Shown in pieces: positions 52,301 through 62,939 of a stretch of 64,000 nt of DNA. A model generated the notes under the pieces. That model saw only the letters and a list, made by a program, of their open reading frames with translations, made no database searches and was not told the DNA's origin. The translations under genes and the position numbers were made by a program. Origin of the DNA: DATLED01 sp963750255 (GTDB taxonomy: Bacteria > Actinomycetota > Acidimicrobiia > Acidimicrobiales > CADCTF01); assembly GCA_963750255.1 (NCBI GenBank), contig CAVVPZ010000001.1:248001-312000 (forward strand), read 5' to 3'. The stretch's first letter is position 1. Each line of letters begins with the position of its first letter.

Positions 52301-55300
52301 CGACCGCGGATCTCGTCGACGCCGGCGTCGGGATGGTTGCCGCCCGCCGCCGGATCGTGGTCCTCATCGACCTCGGCCGAGGTGCCACCGATGAGGTCGT
52401 CCTGGCCGGCATCGACCGAACAGGTCGTCGTCACCGTTGTTGCCCTCGAGGTGGTCGTCCTCGCTGTTCGCCGTGGAGCACGTCGTGCTCGGCGCCCCCG
52501 TACAGCGCGTCGTAGGACTCGTTGCCGTTGAGCACGTCGGTGCCGCTGAACGTGCCCGGACACGTCGTCGAGATCGAAGAGCGTGACCTGACGCTTCGGG
52601 GTGCCGTCGGCGTTGAGGCCGCCGGGGCGGGTGATCGGACGCGTTGTCGCCGGCGATCACGTCGCCGCCCAATCCACCGTTGATGGTGTCGTTGCCGTCG
52701 GGCTGGTGACCCTGCTGGCCGACACCGGCGGCGGCGTCGGACGGCTCGGTGGTGCCACCGATGAGGTCGTCGTGACCGTCGTCGCCGTTGATGGTGTCGT
52801 CGTCGTCGCCACCCTCGGCGTGGTCGTCGCCGGTGCCGCCACCGATGTCGTCGTTGCCGTTCTCGCCGAACAGCACGTCGTCACCGGCTTCGCCGCACAT
52901 CAGGTCCTGTTCGCCGTTGGTGGCCTCGGCGAGCAGCGTCGTGACACCGGCGCCGGTGATGACGGCGTTGTCGCCGGCCATCACGTCGTTGCCGGTACCA
53001 CCGAACATGCGGTCCTGGAAGGCCGGAGCCCCGCTGGTGCCGGCATCGACGCCGTCGGCGACTGGATAGCCACCGACCATACGGTCGTTGCCCGCATCGC
53101 CGAACATGGTGTCGGCGTCGTTGCCGCCGAGGAGGTAGTCGTTGCCGACGCCTCCGTAGATGGTGTCGGCGCCGTCGTCGCCGTCGTCAGACGACTCGTC
53201 GGAGTCACCGTACACGTCGTCGTCGCCGCCGTCGCCGTAGAGCGTGTCGGCGCCGCCCTGGCCGTAGATGTGGTCGCGGTCGCCGTCACCGTTGATGACG
53301 TCGTTGTCGCCGGGGCCGCCGCCGCCGATGACGGCATCGTGGGCGTCGCGGACGCCCGACCTGGTGACCGAACCGACGTCGCCGAGGATGAAGTCCTGGC
53401 CGGATCCGCCGGATATCACGTCGAGGCCGGCGCCTCCGATCAGGTCGTCGTCGCCGTTGCGGCCGCGGATGACGTCGTTGCCCGAACCTCCCTGGACGAT
53501 GTCGTCGCCGCTGGAGGCGCCGTTGGACGCCTCGTCACCGTCGATGACGTCGTTGCCGTCATCGCCGGAGATGGTGTCGCCGCCCGCCTGACCGTGGATC
53601 TGGTCGGCGTCGGCCCCACCGGTGATGGTGTCGCCACCGCCGATGGTCGGGTCGATCGGCACGACGTCGCGTGGGCCGGAGCCCTGGAGCGCGTTGTCGC
53701 CGAAGATGAGGTCACAGCCGCCGCCGCCGGCCAGCGAGGTGTCGCCGACGTCGGGGGTGCCGGCCAGCACCGAGCCACCGATGATGACGTCGTCGCCGCC
53801 GCCGCCGCTGATCGAGTCGGAGCCTGGACCACCGACGAGCACGTCGTCGATGGCGCTGGCCGAGCACACCGGTCCGTCGTCACCGCTGGCGTCGATGGTG
53901 TCGTCGCCGTTGCCGCCGTCGACGCGATCGGCGCCGGCGCCGGCGTGGACGACGTCATTGCCGTCACCGGCGTCGATTGTGTCGTTGCCGGTGCCCGTGC
54001 CGTCCTCGTTGTCACCCCAGATCGTGTCGATGCCGTCGGCGGGTTGGCCGGGGATGGTAGCGCCCGCCGTCGATGTTGTCGCTGCCGTCGCCACCGACGA
54101 TCTTGTCGGCGCCGGTACCGGCGGAGATGCGGTCGTCGCCGCCACCGCCGTAGAGGAAGTCGTTGCCGGTCCCGGAGTCGATCACGTCGTTCCCCGGTAC
54201 CGGTGCCGTCCTCGTTGTCGCCGTAGATGGTGTTGATGCCGTCGCGGCCGGTCAGCTTGTCGTTGCCGGGTCCGCCGATGAGCTTGTCGTCGGAGATCGA
54301 CCCCGACAGCTCGTCGTTGCCGTCGCCGCCAGCCAGTTCGGCCGGGATGTCGAAGAGGATCTTGGCGTTGCCGTCACCCTTGCCGTCGACCAGGGCGATC
54401 TTGTCGATCTGCTGGTCGAGGTCGGTACCGTCGGGGTCGGAGGCGTCGCCGATGATCTTGCCGGTGATGCCGCTGTACTCCTGGGTCACGCCGAGCGAGG
54501 TGATGCTGACCGCGCCGGGGCCGGTCTGGGTGATGATGAACGTCTCGGCCGTCTCGTTGAAACCGACCGAGTTGTCGGGCGTGCCGTCGCCGCCGCCGCC
54601 GCCTGCGTCCTCGGGGTCGCGCATGAAGCGCCGTGTCCCGACATGGAGGATCAGGTCGCCGCCGTCGGGGTGGGCGAGCACGGGGGCGGGAAGCGGCTTG
54701 CATTCGACCTTGAACTCGAAGAGGATGATCTCGGCGAGCGTCTTGGTCCACCGTTGCGACCAGAAGAACAGGTCGACCTCGGCGAACACGCTGATGCGGA
54801 CGCCGAACTGGCCGTTCAGGTTGAAGATGCACAGCACGTTGCCGGTGGTGCGGATGATGTCGGCGGCCTCAGCGAACTTCGAGCTTGCCGTCGCCGTTCG
54901 GGTCTTGGAGGTCGATGCCGATGGTGAGGAAGACGACGCCCTGCGCGCCGGCCGAGAAGATGAGCACCGTCACCTGGGCGTTGGCGAACAGCTCGCCCTT
55001 GAGCTCGAGCTCGTTGAGTCGGGGCCGCCCTCGAGCGGGATGCCGGTCGATCGAGGAAGAGGCCCGCGAAGCAGACCGGACGGGCCCTCCTTGTTGAAGA
55101 GCGACGTTGCGGAAACCCTCGGTGTCGTAGCCGATGCCGAACGTGCCGGTGACGCTGAGACCGAACCTCCGATCTCGAGGAACACCGGCGGGACGGCCCA
55201 GATCGGACCGAACTTCTGGCTGTACGAGAAGCTCGATGCTGCAGCGGCGGCGGCTCCCACAGGACGAGGTCGACGTCCTGGCCGAAGAGCAGGCCCATGA

Positions 55301-58300
55301 AGCTTCGACGGCTGCTCGAGGAACGGCAGGGTCAGCCCGATGCCGCCCTCGGTCGACGGCTTGCTCAGGTCGGAGGCCTTGAGGTCGGACGATCCCGCGT
55401 CCTTCACGAAGTCCTGGTCGTTCATCGCCGTGAGCAGCGAGCTGCTGTTGGCTTGATCGAGTTCGCCGGCGGCATAGGCGTCGCGCGCCTTGGTCGAGTC
55501 GAGCTTGCCCTTCTTCAGGGTCTCACCGACGAGTTGGAACGTCCCGTCGCCGATGGGAATCGTCAGGTTGCCGGGCACGTTCGAGATCGAGCTGATCGAC
55601 TGCACGAACTGCACCAGGCGAACGACGTCGAACACGAAGTCGGGCACGAATCCCGTGCCGCTGTTCAGCGTCTCCGCCAGGGTCAGGAGGCTCTGGCAGC
55701 TGCCGGACAGGTCGGACAGCACCGGGATACAGGCCGTCACCGTGTCGATGATCGGCTTGAGCGGGTCGGTGAACCGCTTCACGTCGGCGAGAACCGGCCT
55801 CAGGAACTTCGACACGTAGGTGCCGACGTCGAGGCCGACGGCGTCGAGCGAGATCGACAGCCCCTGGGCCGAGGAGGCCGGGAGCGGACTGTCCTGGCCG
55901 ATGGGATGCCAATTCCACGTGATGTGCAGGTCGCCGACGATCTTCGGCAGGCCGGCGCCACCCGGGAACCCGGTCTCGAGGTGCAGGTTGACGGCAGCGT
56001 CGATCTGGAGGTCGAACTCGATCAGGTCACCGAAGCTCGGGGCCTGCGAGATCTCCGAGATCGTCAGCCTGCCGTCATTTCCAGGGTCGACCAGGTCGAC
56101 CGAGAACGAGGCCGTCACGTGCGAGCGAGCGCTCACGTCGTCGCTGTTGCGCCGGCACGGCACGTCGTCGGGGGTGTTGGAGGCGCACTCGATGGCGGGG
56201 TCGCCGTCGACGGCCTTGATCTCGAGGAAGCCCAGGGTGCCCGTGAGGACGCCCGGATCGCCCGACGGGTCGCTCAGGAGGACCTCGGCCGTCAGGTTGA
56301 GCTCCTTCCCGGCGGCGTCGGTCAGGAAGTAGAAGCCCTCGTTGCGGCTGACGCCGAACCCGAAGTCGAAGCTGTAGCTGATGGTGCCCCGCGGCGCGAG
56401 GTCGCCGGTCAGACCGAGGCCAGGAATGCCGATGTCGAAGGACAGCGGATCACCGGGATCGAACAGGTCGACGTCGCCGGCGATGGCGAACCGGAAGGCG
56501 ACGTCGGACACGTCGATCGCGGGATCGTTGGCCAGATCGCACGCTTCGTCCTCGCGGCATCGAATGGTGGCCGAGAACGTCCCGCCCTCGAGGGCGTCGA
56601 CGCCGTCGATCGCCGCGTCGATGGTGGAGGCGAGGTTGTCGACGATCGTCTTCACGTCGCCCGCCGTCGGCCCGCCGGACTCGAGCGGGTTGCCGCCGGA
56701 CACCGCGTCCTCGACGGCGGCCTTGATGCTCTCGCGCAGATCATCGACGATCGAGGCGGCCGTGGCCGTCTGTCCTCCGATCAACGGGAGGGCGAAGCTC
56801 AACAAGTCGCTCTCGAGCACTCCCTCGAGCACGTCGAGCAGCCGGTCGAGGCCGGAGTTCATGAGCAACAGGTCGATGAGTTGACTGCTCAGGATCGAGT
56901 CGAGCTCGCTGGTGTCGTAGTGGAACGCGTAGGTCGACGGGTCGAAGTCGGTGATGGCGATCAGGACGTGGTGCGACGTCGGTGAGGCGCCGCTGCCGAT
57001 GGGCGTGTCGTCGCCGAAGAAGAGCGGGAGCACGGCACAGCCGAACTTCTCGTCATCGGCGGCGACGGGTCCGTTCACGTCGAAGCCGTCGTCGGGGATG
57101 GCAAGGCCAGCACAGCCGGCCTGGTCGGTGCCGCCGAAGCCGCCTCCGAAGGTCACGTCGCCCAGGCTGTAGGCGACGTCGTCGTCGGCCGGTCCCTCGT
57201 CGCCCACGTAGAGGTCGGCGCCGGCGCCGAGGAAGAAGCGGCCCTTGTCGGCCTTGGCCGGGCAGCCATCGTTGACGACGCCGTCGTCGTCGTCGTCGGC
57301 GGCGTTGGTGAGGCCGCACTGCGCGCCGGTCTCCTTGTCGTTGGCCTGATCGCCGCCCGGGGAGGCGGCCGGGAGGTTGGCCTGGTTGCACCCGTCGTCG
57401 GCGACGCCGTCGCCGTCGTTGTCCTTGCCCCGCTTGTCGGCGTCGGTGCAGTCGCCGCCGGACTCGGGATCGGCGCCGACCTGGGCCGGCGTGGTGCCGG
57501 CGCAGCCGTCATCGGCGATGCCATCGCCGTCGTCGTCCTTGCCGGCTTGGCTGCCGGTGCAGTCACCTCCCGTTTCCGGATTCGAGACCGGGGCGCAACC
57601 ATCATTGACGAAGCCGTCGCCGTCGCTGTCTTCGGTATCGGCGCAATCGGCGGCGTCCTCGGGAGTGGGGGTGTCCTGGCCGACCCCAATCGTCAGTGAA
57701 CCGACGCCCGCTCCGAAGCTGATCTCCTCGACCGCAACCGACGCGTCGAGGCCGAAGGCGGTGTTGCCCAAAACGAACGGTTCGAGATCGCCGAGGTTGA
57801 CGCCGAACCCGACGGTCAGATCGGCATCCACCGAAAGCGTGGCGTCGAGCGGTTCGATGGCGATGAGGGTGCCCAGGATGCCCGGCAGCGCACCGAGGGT
57901 CAGGCTGGTGGTCTTCTCGTACCCGAAGTCGACGGTGAGCGTGAACGTGAGGTTTTCCTCGTCGGCGTCGTAGCCGACGACGCCGGTCACATCAGCGGTG
58001 ACGCCGGGGGCGCTGGCGAGCAGCACGCGCTCGAGGCTGGCCGCCAGGGCATCGGCCACGGTCTGCACGCTCGGCACGGCGGGCTGGCAGCCATCGTTGA
58101 TGACGCCGTCGCCGTCGTCGTCCACTGCGTCGGCGCATGCCGACTCGGGGAGGTTCTGGGTGTCGGCACCGCCGGAGGTGACCGGACAGCCGTCGTTGAC
58201 GACGCCGTCGGCGTCGTCGTCGAGGTTGTTCGTGCACGCCGCCGCTCCGAGGGACAGCTCGTCGGCGTTCTCGGTGCTGTCGGCACTCCCGGTGAGCGAA

Positions 58301-60924
58301 TCGACGATCGAGACGAGGTCGTTGAAGCTTGTACCGACCAGCGGCAGCGGCTCGTCGAGCACGCCGGCGGGAATGACGCCCGATGCTTCGAGCTGCGCGC
58401 TCACCTGCCGGATGACCTCGATGATCTGGGCGAAGAGCGCAGTCGAGGAGTCTTCGGACTCATCCACCGCCGGCAGGTCACCGCAGCCATCGTTGACCAC
58501 ACCGTCGCCGTCGTCGTCACGGTCGTTGGAGCAGGGACTGAAGTTGAAGATGTCGGTGGTCTCGACGTCGCTGGCGTCGATATCGAGACTGTCGATGAAC
58601 GCGCCAGCGTCGGTGATGGGGCCATCGAAGGAGCCGGTGACGACGATGTCGCCTCCGCCGAGTTCGCCCCCCGGGTTCACGTCGGGCAAGAGGTCGGCCG
58701 CCACCGGCAGCACCGACTTCACGCCGGCGGTGAGGTTGGTGGCGATCTCGACGTTGGGGGCCGCTCCCGCCCCGAGCGCATTCAGCAGCTCACGGACGGT
58801 CATCCATCCGTCGTCGGTGTCGGTGAAGTTGATGGAGATCTGGGCCCGGCAGGCCGGGTCGGCCATGTCGGTGCCCGGCTCGCCCTGGTCGATGTTGTCC
58901 GAGCAGCTCTCGGGGCCGAGGCCGCCAGGACCGTCCTCTCCGTCGGCCGAGCCGATCACGAGGTACGCATCCGAGATCCCGGCCTCGAGGAGCCCCACGC
59001 GTGCCGAGGCATCGACCTCGGTGGCGACGACGCCGAGGTTGGCGACCAACTCTGGGGCGGCGTTCGGATCCGTTCCCACTTCGAAGGAGACGCGCTGCTC
59101 GAGGGTCTCGGTGCCTGCGCAATCGGTGTCCTGCTCCACGCCGTTCTGGTCGAAGGCGTCGGTCAGGCCGTCGTTGTCGTTGTCGACACCGTCGGTGCAG
59201 CTGCCGATCGGGCTCCCTGCGCCCTCCACCGGCTGGGTCGACAGGTCGAAAGCGAAGTCGAGGTCGAGGTCGTAGCCGGCGTCGAGGGAGATGGAGCCAT
59301 CGGTGTCGAGCCTGATCGCCGACAGCAGATCGACGTCGCCGAAGTTCAGGGTCGACGTGGCGGTGGCGTCGTCGGCGAGATCGAGGGAGTACTCCAGTCG
59401 CTTCGCCACCGTGTCGTAGGCGACGGCGATCGAGTCGGCGGGCAGCCCGAGGGCGGCGGCCAGCTTGGCGGCAAGGTCCTCGGCATCGCTGAACGTGGGC
59501 GCGCCGATGGCATTGGGGTTGGCGGGATCCGAGCTCGGCTCCGCGATCTCGGGAGTGGCGTCGGCGTCGCCGGGCGGGTCGATCACCGCCCGGTACAGCC
59601 GGTCGGCGACGCGGAGCGCATCGCTGAACGTCCCGTGGGCGGCCGCCGACGGATCCACCACGTTCTCGCCGCCGCTGACGAAGGGAAGGTTCACGTCGAG
59701 CTTGCCCGTCGCCTGCAGCGAATCGAGCATGGAGATCAGCCGCATGATGCCGCCGAGCGCATCGGCGGCGGTGAAGTTGCGGAAGTCGCCGATCGATGGC
59801 GTCGCCGGGTCGAGTGTGGTCGCGCCGTCGGTGGCGTCGATGAGGGAAGCGTCGACATAGGAAATGGTGACGTCGACGTCATCGGTCGGGTCGGTGCCGG
59901 GATCGTCACTGTCGAGCAGGTCGCTGGCGATCTCGATGGTGGCTTCGACTGCGTTCGTGGCCGGGTCGTCGTTGACGCTCACGTCGACGAGGTCGTCGAG
60001 CGCCGTAGAGGTCAGTTCGAGGATGGAGATCTTGCCGTCACCGGGCCCTCCGCCCGAGGCGTCCGGATCGAGGATCTCGAAACCGACGCCGACGTCGAAG
60101 GACAGCGAGCCGGTCACGTCGATGGCCGTGAAACCGAGGTTGGTGGCGAAGGCGGCGAGTTCGGCGCCGCCGGGAGCGGTCTTGGCTGACATCGTCAGCG
60201 TCGGGGCGGTGCCCCCGGGGATCAGGTCGAGGGCGGGCTGACGCTTGATCGAGAGTGCGGTGGCAGCGGTGGACGGGTCGAGATCGGCGGGCCGGTCGTA
60301 CACCAACTGCAGGTCATTGCTCTCGAATGTGAACAGCACGGGGAAGGTGCCGTCGCTGCCGGCGGCGGTGAGGTCGACCAAGCTGGTGGCGAACTCGATG
60401 GGGACGTCGACCTCCTTGGTCACGGCGAAGGAGATGGCGATGTCGACGGTGCCGTCGGCGTTCTTGCGGACCACGGGCCGCCCGTCGTCGCCGTCGGATT
60501 CGGGGCCTCCGACGGAGATCCCGACCCCACCCGGACCGGTGGTGTCGAGGCCGTCGAGGGCGGTCTCGAAGCTCTCGACGTCGGTGACGTCACCGAGGCC
60601 AGCCAACTTCTCCTTCAGCGAGTCGGCGGCGTCGTTGCCCTCGTCGTCGAACACGTCGGCCAGGTCGAGGGCGTCCTTGGGCGTCAGCCCCGAGAGGGGC
60701 AGGTTGTCGGCGAGCCCGTCGGCGTCGCTCAGCCCGTCGAGGAAATCAGCGAGCTCGTCGAGACGCGCTGCCGCACCGGTCAGGTCGTCGTCGGGTGCGC
60801 TGGCGCGCGCCATCAACGGCATGAACAGCACCGCCGTGAGGGCCACCAGTACACCGGCGCCGACGACCTTCCGGCGCCCCCACTGCCCTGACTGACGCGA
60901 CTCCGTCCAGGACTTTCCCGCCAT
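49362..60924 (-). CDS. Giant exported calcium-binding RTX protein, frameshifted
   Basis: About 3,850 residues, one gene. Start ATG 60922-60924, chosen because GGGAGG lies 9 nt upstream. A signal peptide (KVVGAGVLVALTAVLFMPLMARASA) is near residue 20. Residues 50-560: repeated beta-rich segments. 570-1230: Cys-bounded Asp-rich calcium motifs (DDDGDGVVNDGC type). 1240-2030: further beta domains. 2030-2150: strand-rich link with ELFANAQVTVLIFSAG. 2180-3740: RTX nonapeptides (GGxGxDxLxG). C-terminal about 115 residues, DRLIDWNGAFNLYTHCNASYG, resemble the end domain of other bacterial calcium-binding giants. About ten frame changes lie in 55.3-51.3 kb. No sortase motif or TM near the end. Likely secreted or surface-bound adhesin; function inferred from architecture only. 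Confidence 0.8.
49700..54390 (-). repeat. RTX array with GDNA-bounded super-repeats
   Basis: Dozens of GGxGxDxUxG nonapeptides fall into units that each end in a GDNA hinge followed by I-x-R and a Trp-containing strand with V-x-R and L-Y-D-V. Hinges lie near 50613, 50978, 51432, 51826, 52268, 52641, 52965 and 53691, so most units measure 0.32-0.45 kb. The nonapeptides bind Ca2+ and form beta rolls; the linkers are specific to this protein. Confidence 0.75.
57230..59215 (-). repeat. Cys-bounded Asp-rich calcium motifs in the giant protein
   Basis: Motifs such as CTNNLDDDADGVVNDGC, CADAVDDDGDGVINDGC and CADTEDSDGDGFVNDGC recur, densest at 57230-57650 (about five). Asp at alternate positions followed by G-x2-N/D-D-G-C is thrombospondin-type-3-like and should bind Ca2+; the two Cys could form a disulfide closing each loop. 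Confidence 0.7.
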
Positions 60925-60971
60925 ACCGATCGTCCTCCCACCTGACGCCTTTACCGGCGCTCCCACCGCTG

Positions 60972-61000
60972 AAGCTAAACGCCCCAAATGGTGTTGTAAA
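60972..61000 (-). promoter_or_regulatory. Candidate promoter of the giant gene
   Basis: Read on the minus strand, TTTACA (60995-61000) and TAGCTT (60972-60977) are separated by 17 bp, close to the sigma-70-type consensus at the -35 element but weak at -10. It lies about 50 bp upstream of the start codon at 60924, within the 108-bp gap to the cyclase gene. Confidence 0.35.
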
Positions 61001-61032
61001 GGACAACCGGCACATTTCCCCGCCGGGTTGCG

Positions 61033-62339
61033 CTACGAAGCCGCCAACTTGAGGGCGGTCACGACCTGCTCGCGGCCCTTGACGTATTCGCACAACGACT
61101 CGCCCTCGACGGGCGATGACAGCCCGGCCACCGTGTTCTCGCTCAGCACCGTCTCGCCCGGCGCGGCGAACTGCTGGAGGCGCTGGGTGAGGTTCACGGT
61201 GTCGCCCACGATCGTGTACTCGAGGCGCTCCTCGGAGCCCAACAACGCGCCCGCCACCCGGCCCGTCGACAAGCCGATGCCGAGCCCGAACGGGTGGAGC
61301 CCGTCGCGGATCCAGTCCTCGTTGACAAGCGGCTTGGCGCTGCGTGCATGGCCGCCGCCGCCGCCAGCGCATGGTCGGGGTGGTTCTGCTGGGGAATTGG
61401 CGCCCCGAAGACGGCCATCACCGCGTCGCCCACGAACTGCATCACGGTGCCGCCGTTGTCGAGGATGGCCCGGTTCATCTCGGCCCGGTGCAGGTTGAGT
61501 TGGCGGGCCAGCTTGGCCGGCTCGGCCCGCTCGGCGATCGACGTGTAGCCGCGGATGTCGGACATCAACACGGTCACATCGAGGTCTTCGGTCTCGCCGA
61601 TGCGCTGGCCCTCGCGGGCCACCTTCTCGGCCAGGCCGCCGGGGAGGAGTCGGCTGAGCGACTCGCCCTGCTCCTCGCGATCGACGATGGCCTGGTGGAG
61701 CATGCGCAGCTTGCGCACCGATCCGTCGGCGCCGGCGCTGGCCGACTGGGCGATGCGGAGGAAGAGACGCTCGACCTCTTCGGCCGCCGCCGCCGGCGTG
61801 GTCTGGCGCGACACGGCGATGGCCTTGATGGTGCGCCCCTCGGCCACCGACTTGAGCAGCTCCTCGTCGGCGGCACTGAGGGACGCGTCGGTGGTGACAG
61901 GGCGCATCAGCGCGCCGGTGATGAACGGATCGATCATCGAGCCGCCCGTGGCCACCACCTTGACGGCCAAGCTCAACTGGTTGCCCTCGGCGATGCGGTC
62001 CTTGAGCAGGTACGAGTAGCCCGACGCTCCCTCGGCCAGCAAGGAAATGGCGTACTCGGGGTCGTCGTACTGGGAGAGGATCACGACACCGGTGCCGGGG
62101 TGGCGTTTGCGCACCTCCTTGGCCGCGTCGATGCCTTCGCGTTGAAAGTTGGGCGGCATGCGGATGTCGGTGACGACCACGTCGGGGTTGGTTTCGATGG
62201 CGCCGGCCACGAGCTCGTCGTAGTCGGCGGCGACTCCCACCACCTCGAGGTCCTTCTGCCGCTGGAGGAGTGCCCGCACCCCCTCTCGCACGATGATGTT
62301 GTCATCGGCGAGAAACACGGTGATCTTCCCGTCCGCCAT
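61033..62339 (-). CDS. Receiver / degenerate LuxR-type HTH / class III cyclase fusion, one frameshift
   Basis: About 435 residues. Receiver: TVFLADDNIIVREGVRALL, VVVTDIRMPP (Asp about 57), VVILSQYDDPEYAISLL, YLLKDRI. Residues 150-205 (LSAADEELLKSVAEGRTIKAIA) keep the outline of a LuxR HTH but look degenerate. C-terminal class III nucleotidyl cyclase: VTVLMSDIRGYTSIAERAEP (metal Asp), TVMQFVGDAVMAVFGAP (second metal Asp), then after a frame change near 61335 YTIVGDTVNLTQRLQQF (transition-state Asn/Arg). Gln replaces the Lys usual before the second Asp, so ATP or GTP specificity is unsure. ATG 62337-62339. Probably makes cAMP on phosphorylation. Confidence 0.87.
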
Positions 62340-62470
62340 GGGGTGAGCGTGGCACGGCCGACCGGCATCGCTCAAGGAGGCGACCACGTCGACGCGGGGG
62401 AGGCCAGCACCCCCCAAGAGACGCAGGTCTGCCCCCTTCTGCCGGCGGCGCCGTCGCCGTACCGTCACCG

Positions 62471-62920
62471 ATGAGACCAATGAGCGGAGGAGTGGTGGCA
62501 GCGATCGTGGCCAACGGACGAGCAACCAGACCGGTGCGAACAGGCGCCGGCCGCCGGGTTCTCGTCGTCGCGGCCGGCGCCGCCGTGGTGGCGGCGGCGG
62601 CGCTGGCCGCGGCATTCGGCGTCCTCGGCGGCCGTGCCCAGCCGGGGTCGACCCACGAGGTGTTGGTGGCAGTGAGCAACCTCACGTATTCGACCCGCGA
62701 CATCCGGGTCGAGTCCGGACAGGTGACGGTGTCGCTGGCCAACACCGACGCCGTCTCGCACACCTTCACCATCACCACGTTGGGCGTCGACCTCGAGGTC
62801 GGCCCCGGCGAGGCGTCGCGGGTCACCTTCGACGCTCGCCCCGGGCAGTACTCGTTCGTCTGCACCATTCCCGGCCACGACACGCCCGGCATGCGGGGCG
62901 TGCTCCGGGTCACCGACTGA
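62471..62920 (+). CDS. Exported cupredoxin-domain protein 2
   Basis: 149 residues. The membrane or signal helix (RRVLVVAAGAAVVAAAALAAAFGVL) precedes one cupredoxin domain: VEVRVES-type strands IRVESGQVTVSLANTDAVSHTFTI with the first His, and YSFVCTIPGHDTPGMRGVL with Cys, His and Met spaced C-x4-H-x4-M, the blue-copper set. It is divergent from the cyclase gene (131 bp) and in line with the cyclic-nucleotide-binding gene. ATG 62471; the start could also be a few codons later. Confidence 0.85.
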   Translation: MRPMSGGVVAAIVANGRATRPVRTGAGRRVLVVAAGAAVVAAAALAAAFGVLGGRAQPGSTHEVLVAVSNLTYSTRDIRVESGQVTVSLANTDAVSHTFTITTLGVDLEVGPGEASRVTFDARPGQYSFVCTIPGHDTPGMRGVLRVTD

Positions 62921-62939
62921 GAAGGCGAGGGAGTTCGAC

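Noticed and set aside
50600..54400. CRISPR-like repetition in the RTX region
   Set aside because: The repeats are in-frame codons for GGxGxD nonapeptides with degenerate spacing, with no constant repeat/unique spacer pattern and no cas genes.
49362..60924. Treating this stretch as two genes (49.4-54.8 kb and 55.0-60.9 kb)
   Set aside because: The sense of the chain continues through 55.3-54.8 kb in changing frames (ELFANAQVTVLIFSAG, then FAEAADIIRTTGNVL), with no start codon and ribosome site for a second gene.
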